In this document: positions 1-8,195 of the stretch, piece by piece
Position numbering within the stretch: the stretch's first letter is position 1
Layout of the letters: each line of letters begins with the position of its first letter
DNA from: Planococcus sp. APC 4015
GTDB taxonomy: Bacteria > Actinomycetota > Actinomycetes > Actinomycetales > Microbacteriaceae
Length of the DNA: 64,000 nt
Assembly (NCBI GenBank): GCA_030407505.1
Contig: JASDDH010000004.1
Span: forward strand, 62,001-126,000
Reading direction: 5' to 3'
The notes under the pieces: model-generated
The model's database searches: none
What the model saw: only the letters and a program-made list of their open reading frames with translations
What the model was told of the DNA's origin: nothing
Translations under genes and position numbers: made by a program

Positions 1-1
1 G

Positions 2-307
2 AATTTGTGGGCAAGACTGTTCCCTGACTTCGTCACGTTCCACGACGTCGGGGGCAAAATCCAACCAGCGATCATCGATCCGCACGGCATCCACTTCCAA
101 GATTCGGTGGACAAGCTGCGAGGCTATCTCGACTACGCTGACGCCCACTCCGCCTCCTACCGCGCGATCTGGCCGATTACGCAGATCGAGGGCAAGACGT
201 TGCTGCTCTCGGTCCACGACAGCGCGACGCGGGCCATCGTGCGCTCCGCTCTCGACGCCGGCGAGAGCGTGGAGGCCATCTTCCGAATGCACGGGATCGT
301 GTATTGA
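2..307 (+). CDS. C-terminal end of a probable restriction/helicase-type protein (partial)
   Basis: The reading frame is open from the first bases of the window and ends at TGA, so this is the last ~101 residues of a longer protein whose start lies outside. The stretch VDKLRGYLDYAD preceded by IIDPHG and followed by a short beta-rich segment resembles, from memory, the C-terminal tail of type III restriction Res-like helicases, which carry a DPHG...KL-GL-YA pattern. No catalytic motif is inside the window, so the function is inferred only from this resemblance and from the neighbouring GmrSD-like gene, with which it is convergent (12 bases between the stop codons). It could equally be another large defence protein. 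Confidence 0.5.
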   Translation, partial: NLWARLFPDFVTFHDVGGKIQPAIIDPHGIHFQDSVDKLRGYLDYADAHSASYRAIWPITQIEGKTLLLSVHDSATRAIVRSALDAGESVEAIFRMHGIVY

Positions 308-319
308 CCCCTGCCATCG

Positions 320-2152
320 TCAGTCGTCGAGATCACCCTCTCCGAGCTCGGCGTCGATATCGGTCGGCATGGCGGCCATGGGGGAACCGCCACTCTCTGT
401 CTGCAGCTTGCTCTTGATGCGAGCTATAAGCGTGTTTCGTCGAGAGTCGTAAAAGGCGAGGAAGTCGTCAACACTGTGGGGTAGGGAGTCCGGCAGCGCA
501 TTGGCCTTGAGGAATGCGGCGTACTCGTCTGCTCCGGGATAGTGGTCGACCACCCACACGTCCGGTGCAGCGTCAGACTTGCCGACGTTCTCCGGGCCGG
601 GAAGCAGCTCCAGGTTCGGGAGAAGATCCCGTTTTCCCACGAGCTCGTCGATCGCAGCATCGCTCAGTCGACGGGAGCCGTCCGCATTCTTGAGCGCCTT
701 TAGAGCGCGCGGATCAAGTTGAGACTTCGGGAAGATGTGGTCTACGTGGTACTGCATGCGTGTGTCGACATGATCGAACAGCGTGGCCAGGACGGCCCAG
801 GTGCGGCCACCGCCGTAAGCGAGTCCGAGGATGTCCTCAACGAGAGCGTCATTGACGTCGAGCGACTTGCCGCGACGCGCCATAGCTCGCTCAATAGAAG
901 CAAGCGGGAATGCGTCTTCGCCCTCCGACCGAATGATGTCCCGCAGGTCGCGCAAGAGCGTGTCCAGGCCCGATCCCCACACACCGCGAGCGATGAGTGA
1001 ACGCAGCACCCACGAGCGCAGCGCAGCGCGGTCCTCGCGTTCATGCTTCTTGTCCGACACCCGATACGTCGGGGGGAGCGCCCGGCGATGCACGTAGTAG
1101 GCGACGGGAATGAGCACGCTGTCCGCCGTCAAGGTGCCGCCTGATAGACCGAAGTCGGCGAGCAGTTCGGCGGCGATGCGCAGCGATGTGCTGATCTCGT
1201 CCCACTTGGACTCGAGCGTCGCCATGTTGGCTGTGGTGAAGTTCTTGACCTTGAAGCCGACGTCTCCGACGTCGGCGAGTACGAGACCCGATTTCAAGAC
1301 TGTGTCCTGCGAGAAGTCGAAACCTTGGCCGGTGGTGTTGAGCGCGTCGACGAGATCGTGAACTGCTGCTCGCGCGTCCTTCTCTTTCCACTGCGCAGTC
1401 GCGATCGACATCAGGAGATCGCTGTAGGAGAGGACGGTGCCTCCTGAGTTGACGCGGACGAAGATATCTAGAACTCGCTCGATGTCTTGGTCGGTCTCCT
1501 CGTAAAAGTGGAGGCTCTGGTTGTGGTGCACCTCTTGCCAGAGAAGGCTGATCATCTCGACTGCTTTTGCATCGTTGCCGACGCCATACTTCACCGGGAT
1601 CTGAGCCATCTGGAAGGCCTCGCCGGCCTCGAAAATGTCGCTAATCGGGAACCATTTCTTGGTTTCGTCAGAGTTGGCCTGCTCAATCTGCTCCTTCGTG
1701 AGGAACGCCAGGTGATACTTCAACCCGGCCTCGTTCTCAGGCGCTTCGCCCAAGAGATTCAGGAAAAGCCGCCGCTCGGGATACGACCATGCCTTATTCG
1801 CCCACGCACGCGGGTTCCGGTACGCATACGTGCCTCGAAGGCCGATGTTCAGCGAGGTGAGGCGCTGCTGGCCGTCGAGTACCGCGATCACCTCGCGATC
1901 GGTCGGGATGTCGACGACGGGGTTGTGCTTCTTGTCGTAGCCGCTGTAGTCCCTCATGAACCCATAGAACTTGAACGAGCTCCCCGTCTCCGGGAGCACC
2001 TTCCAGGACAGGAAGCTGCCGACCGGGTAACCACGCAGCACCGAGTCGAAGATCTTGATCACTTGCGACGGCTTCCATACGTACTCACGCTGGATCGCCG
2101 GCAGGATCAGCTCATTCTTCTGGATCAGCTTCAGCGCCGTCGCAATGGTCAT
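320..2152 (-). CDS. DUF262-DUF1524 fusion, GmrSD-like type IV restriction protein
   Basis: A 610-residue protein. Residues ~1-230 form a DUF262 (ParB-like/GmrS) domain with the diagnostic DGQQRLTSL motif near residues 93-101, which binds and hydrolyses nucleotide. The C-terminal part is DUF1524 (GmrD), a His-Me/HNH nuclease with HVDHIFPKSQL near residues 469-479 followed by LLPNLELLP. In GmrSD enzymes the two domains cut DNA carrying modified (for example glucosylated hydroxymethyl) cytosine, as in some phages; here both sit in one chain. I chose the ATG at 2152 (MTIATALKL) because the longer frame runs back through the tRNA-Arg gene. A purine-rich AAAGAA lies just upstream. It belongs to the accessory island; target specificity is not readable from the sequence. 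Confidence 0.85.
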   Translation of the reverse strand: MTIATALKLIQKNELILPAIQREYVWKPSQVIKIFDSVLRGYPVGSFLSWKVLPETGSSFKFYGFMRDYSGYDKKHNPVVDIPTDREVIAVLDGQQRLTSLNIGLRGTYAYRNPRAWANKAWSYPERRLFLNLLGEAPENEAGLKYHLAFLTKEQIEQANSDETKKWFPISDIFEAGEAFQMAQIPVKYGVGNDAKAVEMISLLWQEVHHNQSLHFYEETDQDIERVLDIFVRVNSGGTVLSYSDLLMSIATAQWKEKDARAAVHDLVDALNTTGQGFDFSQDTVLKSGLVLADVGDVGFKVKNFTTANMATLESKWDEISTSLRIAAELLADFGLSGGTLTADSVLIPVAYYVHRRALPPTYRVSDKKHEREDRAALRSWVLRSLIARGVWGSGLDTLLRDLRDIIRSEGEDAFPLASIERAMARRGKSLDVNDALVEDILGLAYGGGRTWAVLATLFDHVDTRMQYHVDHIFPKSQLDPRALKALKNADGSRRLSDAAIDELVGKRDLLPNLELLPGPENVGKSDAAPDVWVVDHYPGADEYAAFLKANALPDSLPHSVDDFLAFYDSRRNTLIARIKSKLQTESGGSPMAAMPTDIDAELGEGDLDD

Positions 2153-2283
2153 CGGTTCTTTGTGGCCCACGCCGAGAACACTATCGGCGAGCCCGGACGA
2201 CCATGGGCTTCGCTCACCGCAGGCCGCAGGTCGCGGACTCAACTGCTCGACAGGATGTCGACAAGCGCACCAGAAGCGGCGCG

Positions 2284-2358
2284 TGGTGCCCCTGAAGGGA
2301 CTCGAACCCCCAACCCTCTCCTTAGGACGGAGCTGCTCTTCCATTGAGCTACAGAGGC
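2284..2358 (-). tRNA. tRNA-Arg (anticodon CCT)
   Basis: Read on the minus strand, a complete cloverleaf is present: acceptor stem GCCTCTG pairs with CAGGGGC (one G-U pair), the D-arm starts TAGCTCAATGG, the anticodon loop is GTCCTAA (anticodon CCT, reading AGG), and the T-arm contains GGTTCGAGTC. After the discriminator A the gene encodes CCA (bases 2284-2286), unlike the tRNA-Leu in this window. It lies between the GmrSD-like gene and the excisionase/integrase pair, so it is a likely integration site or a remnant of one. Confidence 0.95.
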
Positions 2359-2398
2359 CAGACCCGTTGAATCCTACAGGGGACGTAAGTGAAGCAAA

Positions 2399-2806
2399 TC
2401 AGCCATCGCTGCCTCCTTGTCGTGAGTGGCCGTTGACGAACGAGGCCAACGCGTCGCGAGAGATGTACTTGCGGGACCCCACCCAGGTGTACTCAATCTC
2501 GTCGCGACGAGTCATCTGGTAGACCGTGGAGTACGACACTCCCAGTGCGTCAGCGGCCGCTCGAAGTCCCAGGAGGGCTGGGCCAGACTCGACGAGCGGA
2601 TTGGGGCGTGTCGGGATCGGCGCTACCTCGGCAACTGCCACGCCGGACGCTTTGGTCTCCCATCGACCGACGTAAGCGAACGGCCGGCGCATCTCGTCCC
2701 GCACCTGATCGAGCGCGGCTTCTTCGCTTTCCGCTCGCACCCAGCACTCCGCGACCTCTACCTTCGTCACCACGACCTTGTATCGTCCTGGCTCGCCATT
2801 GATCAC
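2399..2806 (-). CDS. Excisionase-like protein with C-terminal helix-turn-helix
   Basis: A 135-residue protein starting at GTG (MINGEPGRY), 8 bases after the integrase stop and with an AGG-type ribosome site in between. The last ~60 residues form a MerR/excisionase (HTH_17) domain: LRAAADALGVSYSTVYQMTRR followed by a recognition wing WVGSRKYISRDALASF. Such proteins bend DNA at att sites and steer the integrase toward excision. The first ~75 residues (WVRAESEEAALDQVRDEM) look like a separate small alpha/beta domain not usual in minimal Xis proteins; I cannot name it. Co-transcription with the integrase is expected from the spacing. Confidence 0.75.
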   Translation of the reverse strand: MINGEPGRYKVVVTKVEVAECWVRAESEEAALDQVRDEMRRPFAYVGRWETKASGVAVAEVAPIPTRPNPLVESGPALLGLRAAADALGVSYSTVYQMTRRDEIEYTWVGSRKYISRDALASFVNGHSRQGGSDG

Positions 2807-2814
2807 TTCGTCGC

Positions 2815-3969
2815 CTACTTCTTCGCAAACGTCCGTCGAGCCGACGGCGAAGCACCGTCACTGACTTCGGTAGGCCAAGGGATGCCGATCGTCGCGTCGT
2901 TGAGGCGGGCGGCAACGGCGTCGAGGTCGTCCTCGAAGAGGTCAGCATAGGTATCGAGCGTCATAGCAGCGGACGCGTGGCCGAGCATGCGTTGCACAGC
3001 TTTGACATTCGCGCCGGCGCTGATCGCAAGGGAGGCTGCCGTGTGTCGGAGATCGTGCGGAGTGACTCGAGCAATCGAGGGGTCCACCGATTGAGCACGC
3101 CTGACAGCAGTGGCGAACCAGCTACGGTCGCCGGATTCTTTCTTCATATGGTTGACCCCATCGCCGAACAGCAACCCGTCGGCCGGTTTGCCAGCAACGG
3201 CCGCGTCGATGAAGGGCGCGAGCCGTTCGGGGTATGGGACGGATCGTCGTTCATTCGTCTTAGGTGTGCCGACGTGGATCTCCCACCCAACCAGGACCGC
3301 GTTCTCATCCACGCTGAACCGTCGCCGGTCCCGGTTAACGTTCCGGACGCGGAGGGCAACTGCTTCCCCCCACCGCAGACCCGTGTAGGCCAGCACGAGG
3401 ACTAGATCCGGATGGGCGGCGGAAGCCGCCAACAAGGCGACCTGATCATGGGTGAGATAGACACGCACTCTCCCCGGGCCGCGTTGCGGAATGTTGCGGA
3501 CCCCCCGAGCGGGGTTACTGACCAAGCGCTGATCATCGACCGCGACATCGAGGATGCCAGCGAGCACGCCGAGTGAACGGACAACGACGCTACGGGAGCG
3601 CCGAGACGCAAGGTCAGCCACCCACGCCTGCACATCCGAACGCTGAATTGACGACAACTCCCGCTGTGCCCACACCGGGGCGACATGCGCCTCCCACGAC
3701 CGTTCCAACGCCCGGTACGAGGAGGGTTTCAGCATCGGTGGGTGTTTTGAGCGCAACCAGCCGTCCGCAAAATATCCCAGCGCGATCCGTGATCGTGCCG
3801 GATCAACGAATGTCCCCATCGACATGGAGACGGTTACCGACGACAGATACAACTCCGCATCACGCTTCGTCCGAAACCCACGTTTCTCTGCCTCGGTGCG
3901 GTCTGGTCGTCGATAGCGCACTCGGTATCGACGACCACGCGCTGTCTCGTACGGAGCGATCGACCCCAT
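2815..3969 (-). CDS. Tyrosine recombinase (phage/ICE-type integrase)
   Basis: A 384-residue site-specific recombinase. The N-terminal ~60 residues are an arm-binding AP2-like region (RGRRYRVRYRRPD), followed by a SAM-like core-binding domain and a catalytic domain. Catalytic residues are visible: Arg in TGLRWGEA, His-x-x-Arg in HDLRHTAAS, His in MLGHASAAMT and the nucleophile Tyr in TLDTYADLF. I prefer ATG 3969 over the GTG one codon earlier because GAGG lies 6 bases before the ATG. It integrates or excises a mobile element at an att site, probably tRNA-linked. Xis follows in the same operon. The second att site was not found within the window. Confidence 0.9.
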   Translation of the reverse strand: MGSIAPYETARGRRYRVRYRRPDRTEAEKRGFRTKRDAELYLSSVTVSMSMGTFVDPARSRIALGYFADGWLRSKHPPMLKPSSYRALERSWEAHVAPVWAQRELSSIQRSDVQAWVADLASRRSRSVVVRSLGVLAGILDVAVDDQRLVSNPARGVRNIPQRGPGRVRVYLTHDQVALLAASAAHPDLVLVLAYTGLRWGEAVALRVRNVNRDRRRFSVDENAVLVGWEIHVGTPKTNERRSVPYPERLAPFIDAAVAGKPADGLLFGDGVNHMKKESGDRSWFATAVRRAQSVDPSIARVTPHDLRHTAASLAISAGANVKAVQRMLGHASAAMTLDTYADLFEDDLDAVAARLNDATIGIPWPTEVSDGASPSARRTFAKK

Positions 3970-4013
3970 CACCTACCTCACAGCGTTCACGGCACGATCG
4001 GCCACTAGCGCCC

Positions 4014-4042
4014 AGTGTCCGACTCTCCCGTCATCACGTCAA
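4014..4042 (-). promoter_or_regulatory. Candidate promoter of the integrase-excisionase operon
   Basis: On the minus strand TTGACG (4042-4037) is followed after 17 bases by GACACT (4019-4014), a fair match to sigma-70-type -35 and -10 boxes. It points toward the integrase start about 45 bases downstream. The rest of the 3970-4241 gap shows only a short palindrome (CGAGTCGAACTCG, near 4155) and no gene. Confidence 0.45.
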
Positions 4043-4241
4043 CCACCTGCGCTCCCTGAGCGGGATCGAGACCTCCAAGTCGTGGCGAGTGCCACAATCG
4101 ATTGACTCACAACGTGAGAACGGACGCGCCGAGCTGCCGCGCCATCAGCTACGGTGCGAGTCGAACTCGTCGGCGCCGGCCCGGGTGTCGGAGGGCGTCC
4201 TCGTCCTCGCGGCCCGAGCTGAGATCTCGTCGAGAAGAGCG

Positions 4242-6716
4242 TTATGACGTCCCACCCGTTGTGGGGCGTAGTCGCGCGACGAGCTGACCGGGCCGGAGTT
4301 TGTGGCCTTCGAGCAAGCGATCCACCACCGCGACGTCCGACCAGCCGGATGCCGCGAGCCCCTCGCTGAAGGCCCGCACTGAAGCGACGAGCTCGCCCAT
4401 CACCCTCTCGTTCGCCACGCGCATGCCAACCGGCGGCGTCGCATCGTTGTAGAGCTTGGTCGAGTGGTGAACCATTACCGGAGTCGCGACGTCGGATGGT
4501 GCGTACTTCTTCCCAAACCACAGCATCGACTGCGAGAGCTGTCCCGCGTCACGTTTGCCAATGAACTCGCTCGTTGCCCCACTCTTCGCCTCAATGACCC
4601 AGAACATCCCGGACTCGAGCACCCACAGATTGTCTGGCCCGGATCCAAGCTCGCGCTCGGGTCGCTGCGAATTGAAGCCGAGGAAGTTGCCAAGCTCGAA
4701 CATGGCTTCTTCGAATTCTTCGCTCGTCGAAGGGTTGAAGTCCAGTGAATCCAGCATGCTTTCGACGGCGACTCGCATGCTCGCGGGCGTGCCGTACCTC
4801 GCGGTCAGGCGTGACGCGATGGTGTTCGCTTGCGCGCCCGCATAGGTCAATGGGGTGTAGACGATCCCGGCATGCGGGCGGAGCACGTAGATGTTTTTGA
4901 CCTTTGCGGTTGCTAGCAGCTGCTGAGCTCGCACTGGATCAGTGAAATCGATGTACGCGGCCGCTTGTTCGAGAAGTCGCCCTGCGCGCCGCTCATCGGT
5001 GCAGTGTTCGGCCGCCGTAGTGAGCACACCTGCTGCCCCCGCAGTGTCGTTGCGAACAGCTGTGTCGAACGCCTCCCGTTCCGCGACCGTCGCGTCGCTT
5101 ACGCGCGCTGGCTCTGGCGGAAGTGACCGCAGTGCGCGCTTCGCGAACTTCACCCACCCAGTGTCGCGTTCCAGCGCTTGCTGCACGGTCTGCATGATGG
5201 TGGACAGCGGAGTGTTGTCCATACTCTTTGCCACGGTTCGCGACGCTCTCAATTGCGCGCGGGTGGCCGGGCTGAAGCGATCGAGCGTGCGCGGATCTGT
5301 CGTCAGTTGCGCAAGTCGCCGTCCGATCAAGAACACGACGCAGTGGTCTTCGTTGCTGCGGACGCCGCGGCCCATGCCTTGCTCGAGGCGCTGGACCTGC
5401 CTGTCATCAACACCCGCTACTGAGGACTGCATGAGCGCTTCCAGACGATCGTCGCCAGTAAACGCCTGCGGCAATCCATCGATGACGAGAACGCGACAGG
5501 CCTTTTGTGGCAGGTCGATCCCGTCGTATTTGTTCGCGACGACTACCAGTCCGACATGCCCGTTTCGCATTCGCTCTACGACCTGCTCGAGATTATCGGC
5601 GTCTGCCCGTTCGGCATTTGCCGGCCATTTGTCCATCGCGGGATTACTCGGGACGATTACTAGGGTGTTGTGAGTCTGGGCTAGCTTCACGACCTCAGCA
5701 CGCACGTCGTCGGCTGTGATCGAGGGGTTGATTTCCTCTGGCGCGAGGATCAACCGCTCACCTATATCGCCAGCCGACAATGGCTGAATCGGCTTCGCGA
5801 CCAGAGCGTGGTCCGCGCCGAAGTCGGACACCAGCACACTGTCGTCGGCGAGCGTGGCAGAGAGGAACACTCGATGCTTGGCATGTATGAAATTCGATAC
5901 ACGCCCGATCGGCGGACAGGGCGGGGTAACGGTCACTCCATGCCGCGTGAACACGATTCGACAGTGTTGCAGGACATCCTTGATCGCGTCGTACGAGAAG
6001 TCGAGCTCGTTATCTTGCACGTGCGCTCTCAGCGCCGCCCGCAGCGCGGTGACGTTGGTTCTCACCGCCCAAAAGGGAACGCGAACGAAACCACTTCCCC
6101 TCTCGTCCTGAATGTCGAGCAGCGCATCCGGAGACTGTGCCTCCAAATCGCTCTCGAAGAGGGCTAGGAGGGTGCCGAACGTCGGGTTACCGCGCGAAAT
6201 ATTCATCGAAAGCTGGGACCGCATCGCCGTGATCGCTGAATGAGCATCGTCAATCACCACACATCCGATCGGGACGCGGGTCCCTGGACCCCGCGAGTCG
6301 GAGAACACAGAACGGCCGTTGAAGAGCTTCGCCGCCGTGACTACCCCAATAGACTCGCCGGCGATGTATTCGCTCGACTCGACGTTCGTCGTTACTGCGA
6401 GACCGAGGTGGTCGGCCTCGGCAAGAACTTGACGAACGAGATATCGAGTCGGTGCTACGTATAGGGCAGGGCCCTTGCCGTCATTCAGATAGCTCTGCAG
6501 AATGACCAAGCCGTCAATAGTCTTCCCGCCACCGGTGTTGACCTTAACGACGATGTCGCGGTCACCCCTCCGGTCGTGCCACTGCGTCAGGATCTGCGCC
6601 TGCACATCCCGTAGGTAGCCATAGCCTTCCGCCTTTGCCGGTAACTGTTCATACAGTTCCCGCGGCTCGATCGGTTGAGCTTCCTCGGCTTGGCGTAGCA
6701 AACTGTCGAAATCCAC
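4242..6716 (-). CDS. SF2 helicase fused to a C-terminal PD-(D/E)XK nuclease
   Basis: An 824-residue protein. The helicase half shows motif I VNTGGGKT (59-66), Ia YVAPTR, motif II as DDAH (156-159) rather than DEAH, motif III SAT (286-288), a motif V-like region around NKYDGIDLP and motif VI QGMGRGVR (446-453). Residues ~660-735 fit a restriction-endonuclease fold: FEEAMFELGNFLGF, then GPDNLW (Asp 695), then VIEAKSG (Glu 709, Lys 711) and GQLSQSMLWF. I chose GTG 6716 because GAGGGGG sits 5 bases upstream; the ORF extends to 6755 without a better site. Single-chain helicase-nuclease proteins such as Hna act in phage defence; whether this is a homologue I cannot tell. It lies alone in the defence island, and the target is unknown. 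Confidence 0.8.
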   Translation of the reverse strand: MDFDSLLRQAEEAQPIEPRELYEQLPAKAEGYGYLRDVQAQILTQWHDRRGDRDIVVKVNTGGGKTIDGLVILQSYLNDGKGPALYVAPTRYLVRQVLAEADHLGLAVTTNVESSEYIAGESIGVVTAAKLFNGRSVFSDSRGPGTRVPIGCVVIDDAHSAITAMRSQLSMNISRGNPTFGTLLALFESDLEAQSPDALLDIQDERGSGFVRVPFWAVRTNVTALRAALRAHVQDNELDFSYDAIKDVLQHCRIVFTRHGVTVTPPCPPIGRVSNFIHAKHRVFLSATLADDSVLVSDFGADHALVAKPIQPLSAGDIGERLILAPEEINPSITADDVRAEVVKLAQTHNTLVIVPSNPAMDKWPANAERADADNLEQVVERMRNGHVGLVVVANKYDGIDLPQKACRVLVIDGLPQAFTGDDRLEALMQSSVAGVDDRQVQRLEQGMGRGVRSNEDHCVVFLIGRRLAQLTTDPRTLDRFSPATRAQLRASRTVAKSMDNTPLSTIMQTVQQALERDTGWVKFAKRALRSLPPEPARVSDATVAEREAFDTAVRNDTAGAAGVLTTAAEHCTDERRAGRLLEQAAAYIDFTDPVRAQQLLATAKVKNIYVLRPHAGIVYTPLTYAGAQANTIASRLTARYGTPASMRVAVESMLDSLDFNPSTSEEFEEAMFELGNFLGFNSQRPERELGSGPDNLWVLESGMFWVIEAKSGATSEFIGKRDAGQLSQSMLWFGKKYAPSDVATPVMVHHSTKLYNDATPPVGMRVANERVMGELVASVRAFSEGLAASGWSDVAVVDRLLEGHKLRPGQLVARLRPTTGGTS

Positions 6717-6724
6717 CGTTCCCC

Positions 6725-6740
6725 CTCGCGTTGTCGCGAG
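6725..6740. promoter_or_regulatory. Inverted repeat at the helicase-nuclease start, possible operator
   Basis: CTCGCG-TTGT-CGCGAG is a perfect 6-base inverted repeat with a 4-base loop, ending 9 bases before the GTG start of the helicase-nuclease and touching its Shine-Dalgarno. It could be an operator or an mRNA hairpin that limits translation. No regulator gene lies next to it. Confidence 0.35.
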
Positions 6741-6992
6741 TACAGAGTGGCACACGGCTCAGGATTGTTGCGCGACGGATGGCCGGCTAAGCAGCTAGAC
6801 ATTCACGCCGGAAGCTATTGACGTGAGTGACCTCCCGCTTGTCACTTCACCATCGGTAGGGTCGGCCCGCCCGCGCATTATGGCCTGCCCAACCGCCTTG
6901 ACGCGGTCGGCTTCTCGACGCCCGCGAGGACCGGGTGCCACTTGTCCACAGGCCGGGTTCCTTCCTCCGGCCGAGATGTCAAGATACTCCGC

Positions 6993-7163
6993 ATGGATGA
7001 CGCCCTCGACGACGCCCAGCAGGCCAGGTGTGCGCACTGCGACGTCATCATGCGCGACGTTCCCGGCGGCTGGGAGTGTGCGGTGTGTGGCCGCGGCGAA
7101 TTCGTCACGCTCGACGGGCCCCTCCCGCCGGAGTTTGACGGACCGGCCATCAATGGCGGATGA
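6993..7163 (+). CDS. Small zinc-ribbon protein (56 aa)
   Basis: A 56-residue protein beginning MDDALDDAQQARCAHC. Two CxxC knuckles, CAHC and CAVC, are separated by about 14 residues, the spacing of a treble-clef/zinc-ribbon module that would bind one Zn ion. The middle reads DVPGGWECAVCGRGEF. The ATG at 6993 is preferred to the upstream ORF start because GATACT, a -10-like box, lies 4 bases before it, which would give a leaderless or near-leaderless transcript. It stands alone between the minus-strand helicase gene and a minus-strand operon. The function is unknown; small zinc ribbons often bind nucleic acid or a partner protein. Confidence 0.6.
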   Translation: MDDALDDAQQARCAHCDVIMRDVPGGWECAVCGRGEFVTLDGPLPPEFDGPAINGG

Positions 7164-7434
7164 CACGTGGCCGTTGTCGACACCGACGCGGAGGCGATGA
7201 GAAGAACTTTGTGCGGACCGAAGGTCGAGGTTGACTACCGCGCGGCCGATTGCACCTCACGGGCCGCAGGAGAAGCGCCCGGCTCACCCTCCGCGTCCAG
7301 CGTGCCTGCCGAGCTCGTCAGGACGACGTCCCCATCGGGAATGGGAGCGGTGGCGGTCATCGGGCTGCGAGCTGGGAAGCAGCGTCGGCGTTGGGCGGAG
7401 GCTCTGCCCACGACGCCTCCCCCTGCCAACCCCA
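7164..7434. other. Gene-poor stretch between the zinc-ribbon gene and the MBL/membrane operon
   Basis: Apart from the terminator hairpin that follows it, I see no convincing gene here. A 41-codon minus-strand frame (7235-7360) has no ribosome site and no recognisable domain. Confidence 0.4.
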
Positions 7435-7463
7435 AACTCCAACTCTGGCGGCGAGTCGGAGTT
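7435..7463 (-). terminator. Hairpin terminator of the MBL/membrane-protein operon
   Basis: Two 11-base arms (7435-7445 and 7453-7463) pair around a 7-base loop. The one plus-strand mismatch (A against C) becomes a G-U pair in minus-strand RNA, giving an uninterrupted stem followed by TTTGGGGTT. It begins 7 bases past the stop codon of the minus-strand membrane gene, as expected for an intrinsic terminator. Confidence 0.6.
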
Positions 7464-7469
7464 CCCCGA

Positions 7470-8195
7470 CTATTGCCCAGCGCGCGTAGTGCGGCGAGCA
7501 GCTGCAGCGTCGAGCGCGATGAAGAAGCGGTCCTCAAACGACTCTGCCTGCTCTTTCACCCAGTCGCGTCTAGCGATGGCAAGCCATAGAACTCCGACGG
7601 TCGCCTGGATGAGGAGGATGGGCGTCGCTACGGCCCAGGCCAGAATGCCGAGGACCGTGACGGCGAAGGTGAATCCGAACGCCGCCACAGCGACAACGAG
7701 CCCGAACGGGCGAAGCGCGTAGAGGTTCCGCCGGAATCCGTAGCTGATGTTCTCGTTCTGGAGCACATCAACCCCGCTGCTTTCCTCGCTGCGTAGCACA
7801 GCAAGTGCAGTACGCACGATCTGCTCGATGATGGTGTCCGACTCGGACGGCGCGCTCTCCTGCTCCAGCAGACTCGGAAGTCGACGCCCTGACACGGCCT
7901 CGACCTGCTCTCGACGGCGACGACGCTCTGGGTCCGAGACCGGGGTGGCTCGAAGAGAACGCGTTGTAGGGAGTCCACCCCAGTCGCGCACCAGGGAGAG
8001 CTCGACGCCCTTTCCGCGGGATCTTGCGATCTCCCCCGCAACGACCCCGAACAGCAGCGAAACTCCCGCCGGTCCCACGATGCCGATAAATGCGTCGAGC
8101 TCGAAGGTGCTGATCATCAGCACGACGATGGGAACTGTCACGAGTGCGGCTGGCAGCCAGCGGGCCTTCACCGTGTAGGCGTCAGGGCCGCTCAT
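7470..8195 (-). CDS. Four-helix membrane protein of unknown function, partner of the MBL hydrolase
   Basis: About 241 residues from ATG 8195 (MSGPDAYTVKARW). Two hydrophobic hairpins are visible: residues ~13-55 (ALVTVPIVVLMISTFELDAF and IGIVGPAGVSLLFGVVAGEI) and ~170-215 (PFGLVVAVAAFGFTFAVTVL and an adjoining segment). Between them is a ~110-residue charged cytoplasmic loop with RRRRREQ. I recognise no family. The start overlaps the MBL gene stop by 4 bases (ATGA), so the two proteins are translationally coupled and probably act together, the membrane protein perhaps anchoring or gating the hydrolase at the inner face of the membrane. The longer ORF start at 8237 would reach into the MBL gene and is less likely. 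Confidence 0.65.
   Translation of the reverse strand: MSGPDAYTVKARWLPAALVTVPIVVLMISTFELDAFIGIVGPAGVSLLFGVVAGEIARSRGKGVELSLVRDWGGLPTTRSLRATPVSDPERRRRREQVEAVSGRRLPSLLEQESAPSESDTIIEQIVRTALAVLRSEESSGVDVLQNENISYGFRRNLYALRPFGLVVAVAAFGFTFAVTVLGILAWAVATPILLIQATVGVLWLAIARRDWVKEQAESFEDRFFIALDAAAARRTTRAGQ

Noticed and set aside
2055..2522. Plus-strand ORF containing PLKGLEPPTLSLGRSC
   Set aside because: This is the antisense translation of the tRNA-Arg gene, a classic false ORF.
4150..4175. tRNA-like T-arm (GAGTTCGACTCG on the minus strand) near the integrase
   Set aside because: T-stem pairing fails at three of five positions; only a short palindrome remains, so not called as a tRNA end or att site.
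7235..7360. 41-codon minus-strand frame after the membrane-protein gene
   Set aside because: No ribosome site, no domain, and it lies past the terminator hairpin.
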